A stretch of 64,000 nucleotides of DNA, taken from NCBI RefSeq assembly GCF_035222485.1, contig NC_085921.1:2294001-2358000 (forward strand). Direction: 5' to 3'. The notes under the pieces were generated by a model. The model made no database searches and was not told where the DNA came from. It saw only the letters and a program-made list of their open reading frames with translations. The position numbers and the translations under genes are program-made. Positions 45,771 to 56,665 of the stretch are shown here, piece after piece (position 1 is the first letter of the stretch; the number at the start of each line of letters is the position of its first letter). Origin of the DNA: Podospora pseudoanserina. Lineage: Eukaryota; Ascomycota; Sordariomycetes; Sordariales; Podosporaceae.

Positions 45771-46158
45771 GGGGGTGGTAGGTTGAAGGATGGGATAGAT
45801 GTGCAAATGCAGAGCACACTCAACGTGTGTCTGGTGGTTTGGCAGGTTTCGGGAAAAACAGGGCATCTGGTTTTCAACATGGGCATGTCGGCGCGGGCGT
45901 TTTCATTTCTTTTTGTAGTATTATCCAATGATGTATATGGTAGACTCAACGATGCAAAACTTTGAAGGTAAGGAAGCAATGCTTTAACGCACTGTTTCGG
46001 TGTGGTGTGCGGGCAGAGAGGATAGATATGGTCAGAGATACACAACCTCTAAACGGCTTTTATCAACCACCATTGCTTCCTTTTTAGAACTCACGCCTTT
46101 GAGAGTCAAGTGGATTGGTCTTGCTGTCGACATTTTGTTCCAGCTATAATCCGTCAAC
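45771..46158. other. Short intergenic region
   Basis: 3' flank of the PABA synthase. No gene was seen. Confidence 0.5.
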
Positions 46159-47290
46159 CTAGTAGTCTGCACTGTCACAACCTGACCTTGCGAACCCAAC
46201 ATTCGGCTCTGGTCCACAGCCGGCTTTTTTCTTGCACAAGAGGTATGCGCCCGACTTGTGTCGAAGTGCTGGTTGGCCTAGCTCGTTTGCGGGTATGTAG
46301 CTGAATACACCGAGTGCCCACTCCATTTCCGACGGATCAATCGTTGGCATCAGCTTGGTAACAACATGACCGATGTTCTTGTAAAACTACAGCTAACAGC
46401 ATGAGAGGACGAGGTCGTACGAGGTAGCACCTGAGCCAATAACACAAATATGTTTTCGTAGTTTCATGGGAAGTATGAGAAGCTGGACTCATTGCCATGT
46501 CCAGTCCTTCCGTTGACCAGAGATAATCGTCGTGTGGGAAGCCACAGAGGTAGGCAATGGGCGAGTGCGGCATGGCATTGGAATTATGTAAGTCTGCCGC
46601 GCCACCGCACCCGTTCAAGACCGACGAGTCGCCGCTGGCCAGCATGATGGCCTCGACAAGACGACAGAAGGCTCTGTCGCCTCCTTCACCGTACAAGGGC
46701 TGCCAGTTGCTGTCGTAAAACTTGATCGCAGTCGGCGCGAGCAGCTCTTGAACCGTCCACCCTCGCCGAAACCACTCGTCTTCGTAGATCTTCTCCAGCT
46801 TGACACTCTGAGCAAGATGCACACAACACACTGTCGCGCTCCGGTATCACTTGAACATGGACTGGATAAGCTCGTGGAGCTCGGAAGAGCTTCTCTTGTC
46901 GATGCAGCAGGTGTCGGACCAGACAAACTCACTGCGAGAAACCTCGCAAAAGTTCCGAAGTTTTTGGTAGCCTGCCGTGCTGGCGGCTGTTCCGTCCATC
47001 ATGTCCTTGAAGCTGGGCTCCCCCTCGAGCAGCCACCTGTGGGAGAGCATGTTATATTTCACCACCGTCTGCAGGTAAGCCTGCATGCGCGGCTTGGTCG
47101 AGGAGGTATGTTCACTGAATTCCAGGGTGACGGGATTTGTTCTCAACCTCGTGACACGGGGAAGGTAATGTTGCTGCACGAAAGCTCGATCAACGAGCCG
47201 CATCTCTTTGACATATACGAAACGGATGGGGATACCATTTTGGACATAGTCAAAAAGACTCGCCAGCATTGCTTCCTTGAAACATATCAA
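46159..47290 (-). pseudogene. Broken HET-domain gene relic
   Basis: This is a relic of a heterokaryon-incompatibility (HET) domain gene, a fungal self/non-self recognition and cell-death family. Family landmarks on the minus strand, in order, are YNMLSHRWLLEGEPSF, GYQKLRNFC, VWSDTCCIDK, DEWFRRGWTVQELLAPTAI and a downstream GHVVTKLMPTIDPSEM. The pieces are spread over more than one reading block, so the copy looks broken, with about two or three breaks. The kept residues suggest decay is fairly recent. HET genes are fast-evolving and often lost, so one isolated relic among housekeeping genes is not surprising. No intact partner lies in the window. Confidence 0.75.
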
Positions 47291-47630
47291 AACAACAAGA
47301 ATATTGAGAGAAAATACCTTGATTTATCCCTCCTAACCTCAGTCCCAACTTTCCAAAGACTATCAACCGAAAAAAACAAATCCCACACACCATTCTGTCG
47401 TTCCCACCTTCGCTACCTGCCCTATCCTCCCATGACATGATTGCATACCTTTCGTCGAACACCGGTAATTGTACAAAAATCAAAATAATGGATAAAACAA
47501 GCTCCAACACCATCGCCTTTCCCTATTCCTCATCATAAAGTTACCCCCATCATCGTCAATCTCCCGAACCCTCCATCCGCTCATGGGTATCCTTCTCCCC
47601 ATCACTCATTCACGAATCACCCCCTTCCCC
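47291..47630. other. Intergenic region
   Basis: This lies between the HET relic and the 3' end of VPS55. Nothing clear. Confidence 0.4.
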
Positions 47631-48020
47631 CTAAAACTCCTGCTCCTCCTGAAAAAACTGTCCAAAACTTATAATCGTCCCATAAATCAACAACCCACCC
47701 ACAATGCTCATCACCGCCGCTGCCGTGGCGATAATCCCGCTATGCGCCAGCACCACCGGGAGCGCGATGCCCATCACGACCAAGAACCCGGTGCAGAACC
47801 GGCCCAGGTCGAGGATGGCGGCGCCCGAGCTCTCGACAAAGTCGTCGGGGTTGGCGCAGTGGGAGCATATCCAGTTGGGCACCGGGGCGAGGACGTAGGT
47901 GGCGACGACGAGGAGGGGGTGATATTTGGAGTAGAGCGCGCAGGAGAGGATGACGAGGAGGAAGCCGAGGGCGAGGACGAAGGAGAGGGCTATGATTGTT
48001 TTTAGGCCGGCGGTGGGCAT
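47631..48020 (-). CDS. vps55: Vps55 endosomal membrane protein
   Basis: This single-exon protein of 129 residues belongs to the Vps55/OB-RGRP (LEPROT) family, which works with Vps68 in endosome-to-vacuole traffic. Four hydrophobic helices are visible: KTIIALSFVLALGFLLVILS, HPLLVVATYVLAPVPNWICS, FCTGFLVVMGIALPVVLAHS and IIATAAAVMSIVGGLLIYGT. The family signature lies around the second helix, with NPDDFVESSGAAILDLGRF between helices. Length and spacing match the family. It is divergent from the proteasome alpha6 gene with 595 bp between starts. Confidence 0.93.
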   Translation of the reverse strand: MPTAGLKTIIALSFVLALGFLLVILSCALYSKYHPLLVVATYVLAPVPNWICSHCANPDDFVESSGAAILDLGRFCTGFLVVMGIALPVVLAHSGIIATAAAVMSIVGGLLIYGTIISFGQFFQEEQEF

Positions 48021-48615
48021 TGTAACGGTTGGTTGGCTGAGGTGTGAGGCGGGGGGGCTGGGGGTTGGGGTGTGTTGAGCGAGTGTATGTGTCGTTGCGA
48101 TGGGATGACTGATTATGACCTGGCTGATACTAACAGGCCGTATCTCGAGTCGGTATCACTGGGTGCGGTCGTGTGCGATGACGGTGGCGTCGGAGTTGGA
48201 AGCTGTCTACGTGTGTTGGAGCTTGCTTGCGTTCTTGCCTGTGACCTGTGACGCCGACGCCGCGGACGGCTGGGTAGGTCAGCCTTGGCGGGCTCCCCTG
48301 TGCGGCTGGCAGGCGCTAACCCTGAATAAGACTAGTTCAGTATAAACCAAGGCCCGTGCTTTCCCCAAAAGCGGATAACGTACCTCTGCGGCAGGCGACG
48401 ACGAAGCTAGGAGCTGCCTGGGGGAGTTGCTGAGGTAGCTGGGTGGGAGCTCGACCATCAACCACAAACACCGCCTTACCACACTGCAACTTGACGACTA
48501 GACCACAACCACTTTCTCTACCACCTTGATACCAAATCGAACCGTCAGGGTTGATCATCGAGACTTGAACTGCACCTCGGATCAGACAAACAGCACAGTC
48601 GAACAGGCCGCCACC
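48021..48615. other. Divergent promoter region
   Basis: Shared upstream region of VPS55 (-) and proteasome alpha6 (+). I did not find the yeast proteasome element. No gene is supported. Confidence 0.5.
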
Positions 48616-49587
48616 ATGTTCAGGAACAACTACGACAACGACTCGGTCACATTGTAAGTTGCTTGCTTGCTATTGCTGCTGCGACTCGGGGCATCCCACC
48701 TTTTTGGTCAACATCGCTGACTGACACACTCTCTCACCAACCCAGCTCCCCACAGGGGCGGATATTCCAGGTCGAGTATGCAGCCGAAGCAGTTAAGCAG
48801 GGTTCAGTCGTAGTGGGAATCGCCAGCAAAACACACGCCGTCCTCGTAGCGATCAAGGTGCGTCCCCCCCCACCTTTTAACTAACACTTATCACATCTAA
48901 CACTTCATGTCCTCCGCCTCCCCCCCTCCCCAGCGCAACGCAGAAGAACTCTCCTCGTACCAAAAGAAACTCTTCCCCATCGACGAGCACGTCGGCATCG
49001 CCATCGCCGGCCTCACCTCGGACGCCCGCGTCCTCTCCAACTTTATGAAGCAGCAATGCCTCGGCCACCGCCTCACCTACTCCCGCCACATGCCCATCCG
49101 CTCCCTCGTCGACATGATCGGCTCCAAAGCCCAGATCAACACGCAGCACTACGGAAAGCGCCCCTACGGCGTTGGTCTCCTCGTCGCCGGCGTGGACGAT
49201 TCCGGCCCTCACCTCTTTGAATTTCAACCGTCGGGTATGACGGAGGAGATGATTGCATTTGCCATTGGTGCCAGGTCCCAGATGGCGAGGACGTATCTCG
49301 AGAGAAACCTGGACAAGTTCAAGACCAGCACACGGGAGGAGCTGATTGAGCATGGGTTGAGGGCGCTGAAGGAGAGTTTGGTGCAGGATAGGGAGTTGAC
49401 GGTGGAGAATACCAGTGTGGGTGTGGTGGGCTATGTCAAGGAGACGAAGAAGACGGAGCCGTTTCAGGTGTTTGATGGGCACGAGGTGCAGAGGTATTTG
49501 GAGCTGGTGGCGGATGATAAGAAGGAGGGGGGGCCTCAGGCGGCGACGGTGGAGGATGAGAGCACGGCGATGGATGTTGATGCGTAG
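48616..49587 (+). CDS. pre5: 20S proteasome subunit alpha6
   Basis: This is an alpha-ring subunit of the 20S proteasome. Three exons (48616-48653, 48746-48857, 48934-49587) give 267 residues. The N-terminus [20 protein letters not shown] and [19 protein letters not shown] match the alpha6/PSMA1/Pre5 class closely; yeast Pre5 starts MFRNNYDGDTVTFSPTGRLF. The [15 protein letters not shown] block begins exactly at the third exon. [20 protein letters not shown] and FQPSG are class features, and [17 protein letters not shown] follows. The acidic tail ends in AMDVDA. Alpha subunits are not proteolytic, so the lack of a catalytic Thr is expected. The ATG has a good GCCACC context. Confidence 0.96.
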
Positions 49588-49923
49588 AGAGCAATAATGG
49601 CCGAGTTATTGTATGGAGGAATCCTGGCGCACTGAGGGAGGTCAGTCCGGAGTTCTTTGCTCGGTTGTTGGTGCAGATGCAAATGCAGTTGTTGCAGTCG
49701 ATTGCGCAGATGGAAATTGATGACCCTTTGTGGGTCGGGCTTTGTGATTATTATGCAGGCCCAGCGCTTTGGAAGAGATAGAGAAAGCACTTCTGAGCAT
49801 GAAAAGCTACATCAGAGTCTGAGATGGGTCACTGATTTCGCCTTAGCGAAAGGAGTCTTGATTTATGATGTTTTTGTTTTCTGGCCATTCCATCTAGTTT
49901 TCTCCGTCCATCTACCACATTCC
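49588..49923. other. Convergent intergenic region
   Basis: 3' flanks of the proteasome gene (+) and the LOG-family gene (-). No gene was seen. Confidence 0.5.
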
Positions 49924-50732
49924 CTATTGCGAGCTCCAGTTCAACTTGAGCGCCGCGTCTGACACCTTGTACTCTTCCAACGCCCTGATCGCCTCCTCTG
50001 CTGTCTTGGCCTCGACAAGGATGTTCTTGTTCCCACCGTGGATAAACCCCTCTTCTACGCTCTTGTTGATCCACTGCCTGATGCCATCGTAGAAACCGTT
50101 GATGTTGAGAATGACGATCCCCTTGTTGTGAATGCCCAGCTGGTTCCACGTCATAGTCTCAAACAGCTCCTCCAAGGTACCGTACCCGCCTGCCAGGGCG
50201 ACGAAACCGGAGCCTGGGCCACCGTCGAGGACCTCTTGGGCCATGAGGCGTTTTCGGGTGTGCATGTCGGGGACGATGGTTGTCCGGCCGAAGACTGTCT
50301 CTTCCGGGACTGTCAGGGAGGAGGTGGAGGAGGTATGGGGACGGGAGGAAGGGTTGGACGGGTCGGGGATGGTGGAGGAGTAGTTTGCGTCGCGCTCGTA
50401 GCGGACGAGGGCTTCGGGGATTATGCCGTGGACTGAGTCCGGCCCGGAGAGGGAGACGAGGGTACGGGCTACTTCGCCCATTAGGCCTACTGTGCCGCCT
50501 CCGTAGACTGGAGATTTATTGTTAGGACTGGAAAGAGTCAAAGGGAGGCGGGGGAGGTACCTAGTTGGATGTTGTTTTTGGCCATTTCTCTTGCGAGTGA
50601 GCGGGCGGCTTCGACGTAGATGGGGTTGAAGCCTGGGGAGGCGCCGCAGTAGACGCAGATTTTTGTGCGCTTGGGGGTGGTTACGTTGTTGTTGTTGTTG
50701 CTGTTGTTGTTGTTGGCGCCGCCTGATTCCAT
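49924..50732 (-). CDS. LOG-family (lysine decarboxylase-like) protein
   Basis: Two exons (50561-50732, 49924-50507) give 251 residues. The Rossmann start is KICVYCGASPGFNPIYVEAA, then VYGGGTVGLMGEVAR, GIIPEALV, DMHTRKRLMAQ and the LOG signature as AGGYGTLEELFE (Ala where PGG is usual). LOG proteins are cytokinin riboside 5'-monophosphate phosphoribohydrolases; in fungi some act on nucleotide monophosphates and others make cytokinins. The old label lysine decarboxylase is not supported for this fold. The insert NYSSTIPDPSNPSSRPHTS is longer than in plant LOGs, as common in fungi. The N-terminus is Asn-rich from a short GTT repeat. An in-frame ATG 51 bp upstream is an alternative start. Confidence 0.88.
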
Positions 50733-52722
50733 GATGGGCGAGTTGTGGTGTTTACGAGGAGATTTGTTGGTGGTAAGGCGCAAAGAAGATTAGATGGGAC
50801 GGCGGGCTGGTATGGAAGGGGTGGTGTATACAAGTCCAACTGTGAGCTGTCGTCTGAGTCACTCGGGATAAGCAAGTTGACTGGAAGCAACCTGGAGGAT
50901 TTATTATGCGCTTCTGGGAAAGAGTCCGAGGATCCCCTGGTTGATGACGCTCGGCGAACCTCTAAACAAGGGCGGCTGCTGGTGAGAGTAGTGGAGTTGG
51001 TTCTTATTTAAACGAATTGGAATCGCAAGACAAGATATAGAAGGTGGTAGTCAAAGGGAGGCTCAGTGAGATTTTCGTCGAGGTGTAGATAATAGACCAG
51101 AGCAAAGCACCGTTCTTGGAAACTAGGAAGAAATGAACAGCGAGACTGGGATGATACTTATATATGTTTGAACATGAGAGACACAACTCGGTCGACATGG
51201 ACCTGAAAGGCGACTCGCGGGATTGAACGACCTGTTGGCCGTGAACGTGGACCTTTGATGAAGCCAGATGTGGGCCAGATGTATGACATAACGGCGGCTC
51301 GTCTTTGACGAATCGAACGGCGCCGAACACCACATGAGCTTCACAAGGCCAAATCATGGGATTGGGAATCCCCCAATATAGAGATAAAATGGGCAAACGT
51401 GGCAGTCACGAGATGGCACCGTTGTCCTATCAAACTTGATGCTAGTTTTGTCGTTGTACAGTGATTCGTCGGGTCCCAGACTACCTCAACTTACTTGTCT
51501 TCACAAGCCTTCATCGATGAATGGAGGGGTTCAATGGCCGGTGGAGGGGCGGGCGGTGCCGTGGGGCAAGATTCAGGCGGTGAGAGCTTCCCTTGGTCTG
51601 TGCATAAGCTTTCCAGACAGGCAGTCGATGGCCCCACTTTATTTTGGCGATACAAATTGTGGCTGACTCAATTGCAGCGAACTCTCACTCTCTTTCTTTT
51701 TTTCTTCTGCGTGAAGCCTCGTCCTCTTCAACGCTGCGTTTCTATGCGACAAACGGAAAGTCTTGTTCACACACTACTTTCGACCTCTTCGGAGGATCCT
51801 TTACGCATATGAGAAATTCGGAGAATCTGCTTCACACCAGTTCGTCCGTCCCACAGCCTTCCTTGGAGGGTTATGTCGATGGGTCGCGAGCTCTGCCGGT
51901 GACGGCTTGACGCAACTCTGCGTCTGTAATTGGCATCAGAAAAGCAGGGCCCAGGAGAGGCTGCTTCGGCGGTTTTCTTGCTGGTGTCCCTCTGGGAGAG
52001 TCATTACGAAGCTTGTGAGAAAATCACTTGAGTGCAATACGCGGCGTGTGGCTGTCTCTCTTCGGACGGGCAGCCTCATCCTTCGATTCCGATTACTCTG
52101 TTGAGGACGACGCTTCACCACCTTTTTTTTTCTTCAGGTAAGCAGTTGTTTCTATCCTCGATGTTCGGAATACTACTAACGAAACTCGATGCTGTTGGCA
52201 TCATATGACCAAGATTTGGGACCTTCGGCAGACGCTGGAAATACCCGACGAGCTCCTGTGTAAGGGAGCGTCAAGCCTCGCAGCTGAGGCTGATGAAGAT
52301 ATCCGTCACATCATGGACTTTTGACTGTCTTGGTATCCGATAGCTTTACCATAGCCCCTAGTAAAAGATGAACTTCAAATGCCCTGTCTTATTCTTTCTT
52401 GATATGTGCCTCAAGTGAAACAAACAAAACAGCACCTTGTTGGAAAATGTGGGGTGCATGGACCCCCACCCAGCCTCGGGAGCTGCCGTGGAACCGTGGC
52501 CTTGTCCCTGACTTTGATTTGTAGCGCCGGCCGGCCGGCCACTTCAGTGATCCAGGGCCTGGAATTACGCCACGACGCTAGACAGAAAGCGCAACGTCCG
52601 TCTCGGAAAACGTGCCCTTTGCAAAGACGTCGATTTTTTTTCTTTAGATTTTCTTGTCCTTATCTCCAAACGTCTTTCCATATGAACTAAAGTCAACTCC
52701 GGAATCGATAAAATCGCCCAAG
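50733..52722. other. 2 kb divergent intergenic region
   Basis: This lies between the LOG gene (-) and the CLPTM1 gene (+). Several frames of 70-130 codons on both strands look random, with no conserved block or start context. A tandem CAG-GTAAGC near 52136 could mark a 5' UTR exon of the CLPTM1 gene. No transposon remains were seen. Confidence 0.45.
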
Positions 52723-54777
52723 ATGCCGGAACCCGTCGCGGCAGCAGGCGCTGAGCCTGCTCGCCAGGAGGAGCAAGGCGTAGGTTGATATGCTACCCAA
52801 CGGCTGGCTGTCTTTGACCATGTTCACTAACAATGGCTCCAGCAATCGATGCTCATGAAAATATTCCAAGGTCTTGCGATGTGGATGGCCATGCAGTTTG
52901 TTATGAAACAGTTCACAGGAGGCGGCCAAAAGACCACGTCAGTCACCAACGCCGACGGACAGGTAGTCCAAGTCGCAACTGGTGCCATACCACCATACCA
53001 TGAGCGCCCACGACAGCTGAACGACGGAGCTGTCTACAGCCATATTCCCCAATCCATCGCCCCAATCTGGCCAGACAACAGCGCCGTCGATATCATCGTT
53101 ACCGTTTCCCCGTCATTCGTTGCTGAGCCTCTCGACAAGCTACCCAAGGACACCATTGTCTTTCAGGAGAAGGGGTTCAGGATTGGAAACTGGAGCGACA
53201 CAAGAGTTGCCGAGGGAACTATCAATGTGCCAGTTCCTGTTCAGAAAAACGGCACTCTCTGGGGACACTTTTACATTGGATTGCCCGGCGCCCCTCTCGA
53301 TCCGACTCAGCGTAATTACGATCCTGGTGCTGCTTATCACTTTGTTCACCCTCTGACGCAGTACATCCCCAAGAAGAAGGAGTCCAAGACGAGGAACTTG
53401 CTATCCGACAATGCCGAGGTGGAGGAAGTCGTGGTGGAGGATGAACCCGAGCAGGCTGGCCCGATTGTCGCCAACTACTACCACCCCAACGTGTCGCTGT
53501 CCTTCATCCCTGGTAGCGGTACGTTTTCGTTTCCTCAGGCTCATCCAGCAATTCGCCAGTATATCCGTCTCGAGGCAACAGGTGCCCGTGACGGAACTGG
53601 CCAGAATGGATGGTACTACCCCATCCTCTTCGTCAACACCTTCTGGCAGCTCAAGTCCAAGATGACCATCGTGAACGAGACCGTGACCACTTTGCCCATC
53701 CGCATTGACCTCAACAACCTGGCCGACTGGAAGTTCAAGTTGATGGCCCCCATTGAGACGAACAGCAAGGAACAAGCTCGCCAGGCGGCCTGGGGAGGCG
53801 GCATGTCAGCCGGTGGTGGCGACGGCAGCGAGATCGAGATGGTCAAGGAGATCTTCATGGACACCAACCCCATCCTCCTCTGCGTCACCATCATCGTCAG
53901 CATCGCGCACATGATCCTCGAGACTTTGGCTTTCGGCTCTGATATCGCCCATTACCGCAAGAAGAAGGACAATGTTGGTATTTCCGTCAGATCCATCCTC
54001 GCCAACGTCTTCATGCAAACCGTCATTTTCCTCTACTTGATCGACCAATCCCAAAACACCTCCTGGATGATCCTCGGCGGCCAAGGCGTTGGCATCCTGA
54101 TCGAACTCTGGAAAATCACCACCGTCGTCAACGTCCGCGTCCGCGCCTCCCCCAACTCCCTCATCCCTTACCGCATCTCCTTTGAAGACAAGCACAAGCT
54201 CAGCACCACGGAGCAAAAGACTAAAGAGTACGACGAGATCGCCTTCAAGTACATGTATATGGCCGGCGTGCCTCTCCTCCTCGCCTACGCGGTTTATTCC
54301 CTGGTGTATGAAACCCACAAGTCGTGGTACAGCTACATCATCGCCACGCTTGTCGGTTCGGTCTACGCCTATGGGTTCTTGATGATGCTGCCGAGCTTGT
54401 ATATCAACTACAGACTGAAAAGCGTGGCGCACATGCCGGGCAAGGCGATGATGTACAAGTTTTTGAACACATTTATTGATGACTTGTTTGCGTTTACGAT
54501 CAAGATGCCGTTTCTGCATCGGTTGGCGACCTTGAGGGATGATGTGATTTTCTTTATTTATATTTATCAGAGGTGGGTGTACAAGGTTGATTATACCAGG
54601 GTCAACGAGTTTGGTCAGGGGGGTGATGATGAGGAGGAGGAGGAGGAGGAGGAAGGGGCCAAGAAGATTGAGGAGAAGAAGAAGGAAGGTGAGGTTGTGG
54701 AGGAGCCGAAGGAGGAGAAGGAGGCGGTTAAAGTGACGGGGGCTGAGAAGAAGGGGAAGGCGACCAAGAGGAAATGA
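52723..54777 (+). CDS. CLPTM1 family membrane protein
   Basis: Two exons (52723-52779, 52843-54777) give 663 residues. The first exon encodes MPEPVAAAGAEPARQEEQG. CLPTM1 proteins are multi-pass ER/Golgi membrane proteins; animal CLPTM1 holds back GABA-A receptors, and CLPTM1L scrambles glucosamine-PI in GPI-anchor synthesis. An N-terminal helix (IFQGLAMWMAMQFVMKQF) is followed by a large beta-rich lumenal domain containing LWGHFYIGLPGAPLDP, VSLSFIPGSGTF and GWYYPILFVNTFWQLKSKM. The C-terminal membrane domain has at least four helices (NPILLCVTIIVSIAHMILE onward) with the landmarks FGSDIAHYRKKKDNVGISVR and SLIPYRISFEDKH. The Lys/Glu-rich tail is cytosolic. The exact molecular role in this fungus is inferred only from the family. 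Confidence 0.92.
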
Positions 54778-55073
54778 GGTGTTACCATGGGAGTGGGAGG
54801 TTGCTGGTGTCTAATTACGTAGATTTTAGCATTACATGAATTTATGTCAAAACATGGGCAAAATAGGGAGAACCGAGGTGATCTCATGACCATTGTAAAC
54901 CCTTGATATTCACATGTTAGCCCCCAAGCTCTGCTTGCCTAGCCAGTTGCTCGCATGCCTTTGCTCATCTTTATACATATTCAAACATGTCGCTTTCCCA
55001 ATAACTCCAAATGCTCACGTCCATCCGCCTCATTAATTCCAATACATCTCCCCCTTCCCGCAGTGCTTACCCC
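54778..55073. other. Convergent intergenic region
   Basis: Short 3' flanks of the CLPTM1 and SEC22 genes. Nothing further. Confidence 0.5.
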
Positions 55074-55787
55074 CTAGAAAAACCTCCACCAGACAAAAAT
55101 CAATATAAACAACCCCAACCCGGCAAAAGGCCCATACTGCTTCAGCATCAAATCCCAATTGATCCTCACGGCCGCCTTGCGATACTTTGCGCTATCATCC
55201 CTCAACCTACTGCTCAACTCGCCCATCCTCTCCAGGCTGTCCCCCCGATACAGCAAATCCTCGATATTCTTGGTCATGACCTTTGTCACGTCCCTCAGCT
55301 CATCATTGAGCTTGTCCAGGTTCTGCGTCGCCCTCGCGTCAGAATAGGTAGCTTTTGTCCGGCTGATGAAGGTGTCAAACTCCATAAAGGCGTAGGGGCG
55401 GAGGATGGTGGACATGAGCTGCTGCTGGGGGTAGGTGGTGGAGAACTCGGTGGCGAGGTCGGAGAGGTAGGTGAAGGCGAGCTTGCGGGGGTAGGAGGCG
55501 TCGGTGATGGTGAGGTAGACGATGTCGGACTGGAGAAGGTAGTGGATTGTGTAGGCGCCTGACGAGATGCTGGCTTGGGGGTTGGAAGTGCGGGTTAGGC
55601 GACGGAGGATGAGCTTGATTTGGGATTTTACTTCGGCTAGGTCGGGGGTCGGAGGGGAGGTGTCTGTTGAGGCGCAGAGCATTACTCCTATTTGGGGGGG
55701 GAAGGTTAGTTGATGAAGGGGGGGGGAAGGGAAGGGGGAAAAGGGGAACGGACCGTCTATGCGGGCGATTTGGGTTGAGCGGATCAT
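55074..55787 (-). CDS. sec22: R-SNARE Sec22
   Basis: This vesicle SNARE acts in ER-Golgi transport in both directions. Two exons (55754-55787, 55074-55687) give 215 residues. The longin domain starts MIRSTQIARIDGVMLCAS and includes GAYTIHYLLQSDIVYLTITD and PRKLAFTYLSDLATEF. The SNARE helix runs from about residue 130, with the zero-layer arginine in LLYRGDSLERMGELSSRLRD. The tail anchor is FAGLGLFILIFVWWRFF. The donor GTCCGT is unusual but the phase is right. The chosen start is the family start; the same frame stays open upstream through a poly-proline stretch to another ATG at 55949 (see findings). Confidence 0.95.
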   Translation of the reverse strand: MIRSTQIARIDGPFPFSPFPSPPLHQLTFPPQIGVMLCASTDTSPPTPDLAEVKSQIKLILRRLTRTSNPQASISSGAYTIHYLLQSDIVYLTITDASYPRKLAFTYLSDLATEFSTTYPQQQLMSTILRPYAFMEFDTFISRTKATYSDARATQNLDKLNDELRDVTKVMTKNIEDLLYRGDSLERMGELSSRLRDDSAKYRKAAVRINWDLMLKQYGPFAGLGLFILIFVWWRFF

Positions 55788-56665
55788 TTTGATTTGAGGA
55801 GGAGGAGGAGGAGGAGGAGGAGGAGGAGGAGGAGGAGGAGGAGGAGGTGGTGGTGGTGGTGGTGGCGGTGGTGGTGGTACTGGTGCGGGTGGTGAAGATG
55901 TTTGGCTTGGTATTGCGGCTGCTGCTGATGCTGGTCGCAAAGGTGTCAAAGACCAGCCAGGTTACCTTTGGGCAGGCGCAAGTGTACGTGGCTTTTTTGG
56001 TTGGAGAGGTGTCGTCCTTCAGCTTCGGCTCCGGGGCTTGTTGCAGCGGGTCGGTAAAGAGCAATACACTGGGGAGGCACGGGCGGGTATCTGAATTGAC
56101 TGAAAGAAGAGATGGAGCAAGTGTCATCCCAAGCCTTGTTGCTGACGTGCTACGGTAAGTTGTCAATGATGCAAATGTCTTGCAGAGACAGGGGCAGCTA
56201 GCTGTAGGGGAGGAGCTGCCGCATGTGTGCAAGGCTGACCAATCATAAAAAAGAAGTTGCTGTGGTAATCGGCAATCTGCTCCACTTTGAATACTGAACG
56301 TACCTGATGCCACAGCCTTGTAATACATCCACGTTCACCTTCCGTTTACTCTGTCAGTGGGAACAACGTGTTTCTCCGCCTTTCGACTTTGTCCGTTGGC
56401 TTTCCCTCTTCTCACACAAACACCAGACAACATTGCCAGCCCAGGTCATATTACAGCAGCACATACAGTACCGAGGATCCAAGAGTCTCTTACTCGCTTG
56501 TTATGTAACAAACATCGCATCGTTGACCACCCACCATCCTCCAATCCTTTTTTTTTAAAAAAAAAAAATTACTTTTGATCCCAGTCACGACCGGATCCGG
56601 CGACCAAAAGCCCCCAGAGAAACCTAAACCATCATTCCAGTATTTATTTGAAGCTATCAGCAACG
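55788..56665. other. Divergent promoter region
   Basis: This lies between SEC22 (-) and the ASXH/DEUBAD gene (+). It holds the microsatellite and, before 56580, a T8-A10 homopolymer pair. No further gene is supported. Confidence 0.5.
55796..55878. repeat. Compound microsatellite (GAG)n(GGT)n
   Basis: About 17 GAG copies followed by about 10 GGT copies. It begins about 9 bp before the SEC22 start codon on the minus strand, so it is likely in its 5' UTR or an N-terminal extension. Confidence 0.95.

Noticed and set aside
51763-52104. 113-codon plus frame in the 2 kb gap before CLPTM1
   Set aside because: No conserved motif and no leader; overlapping frames of similar length exist in other phases.
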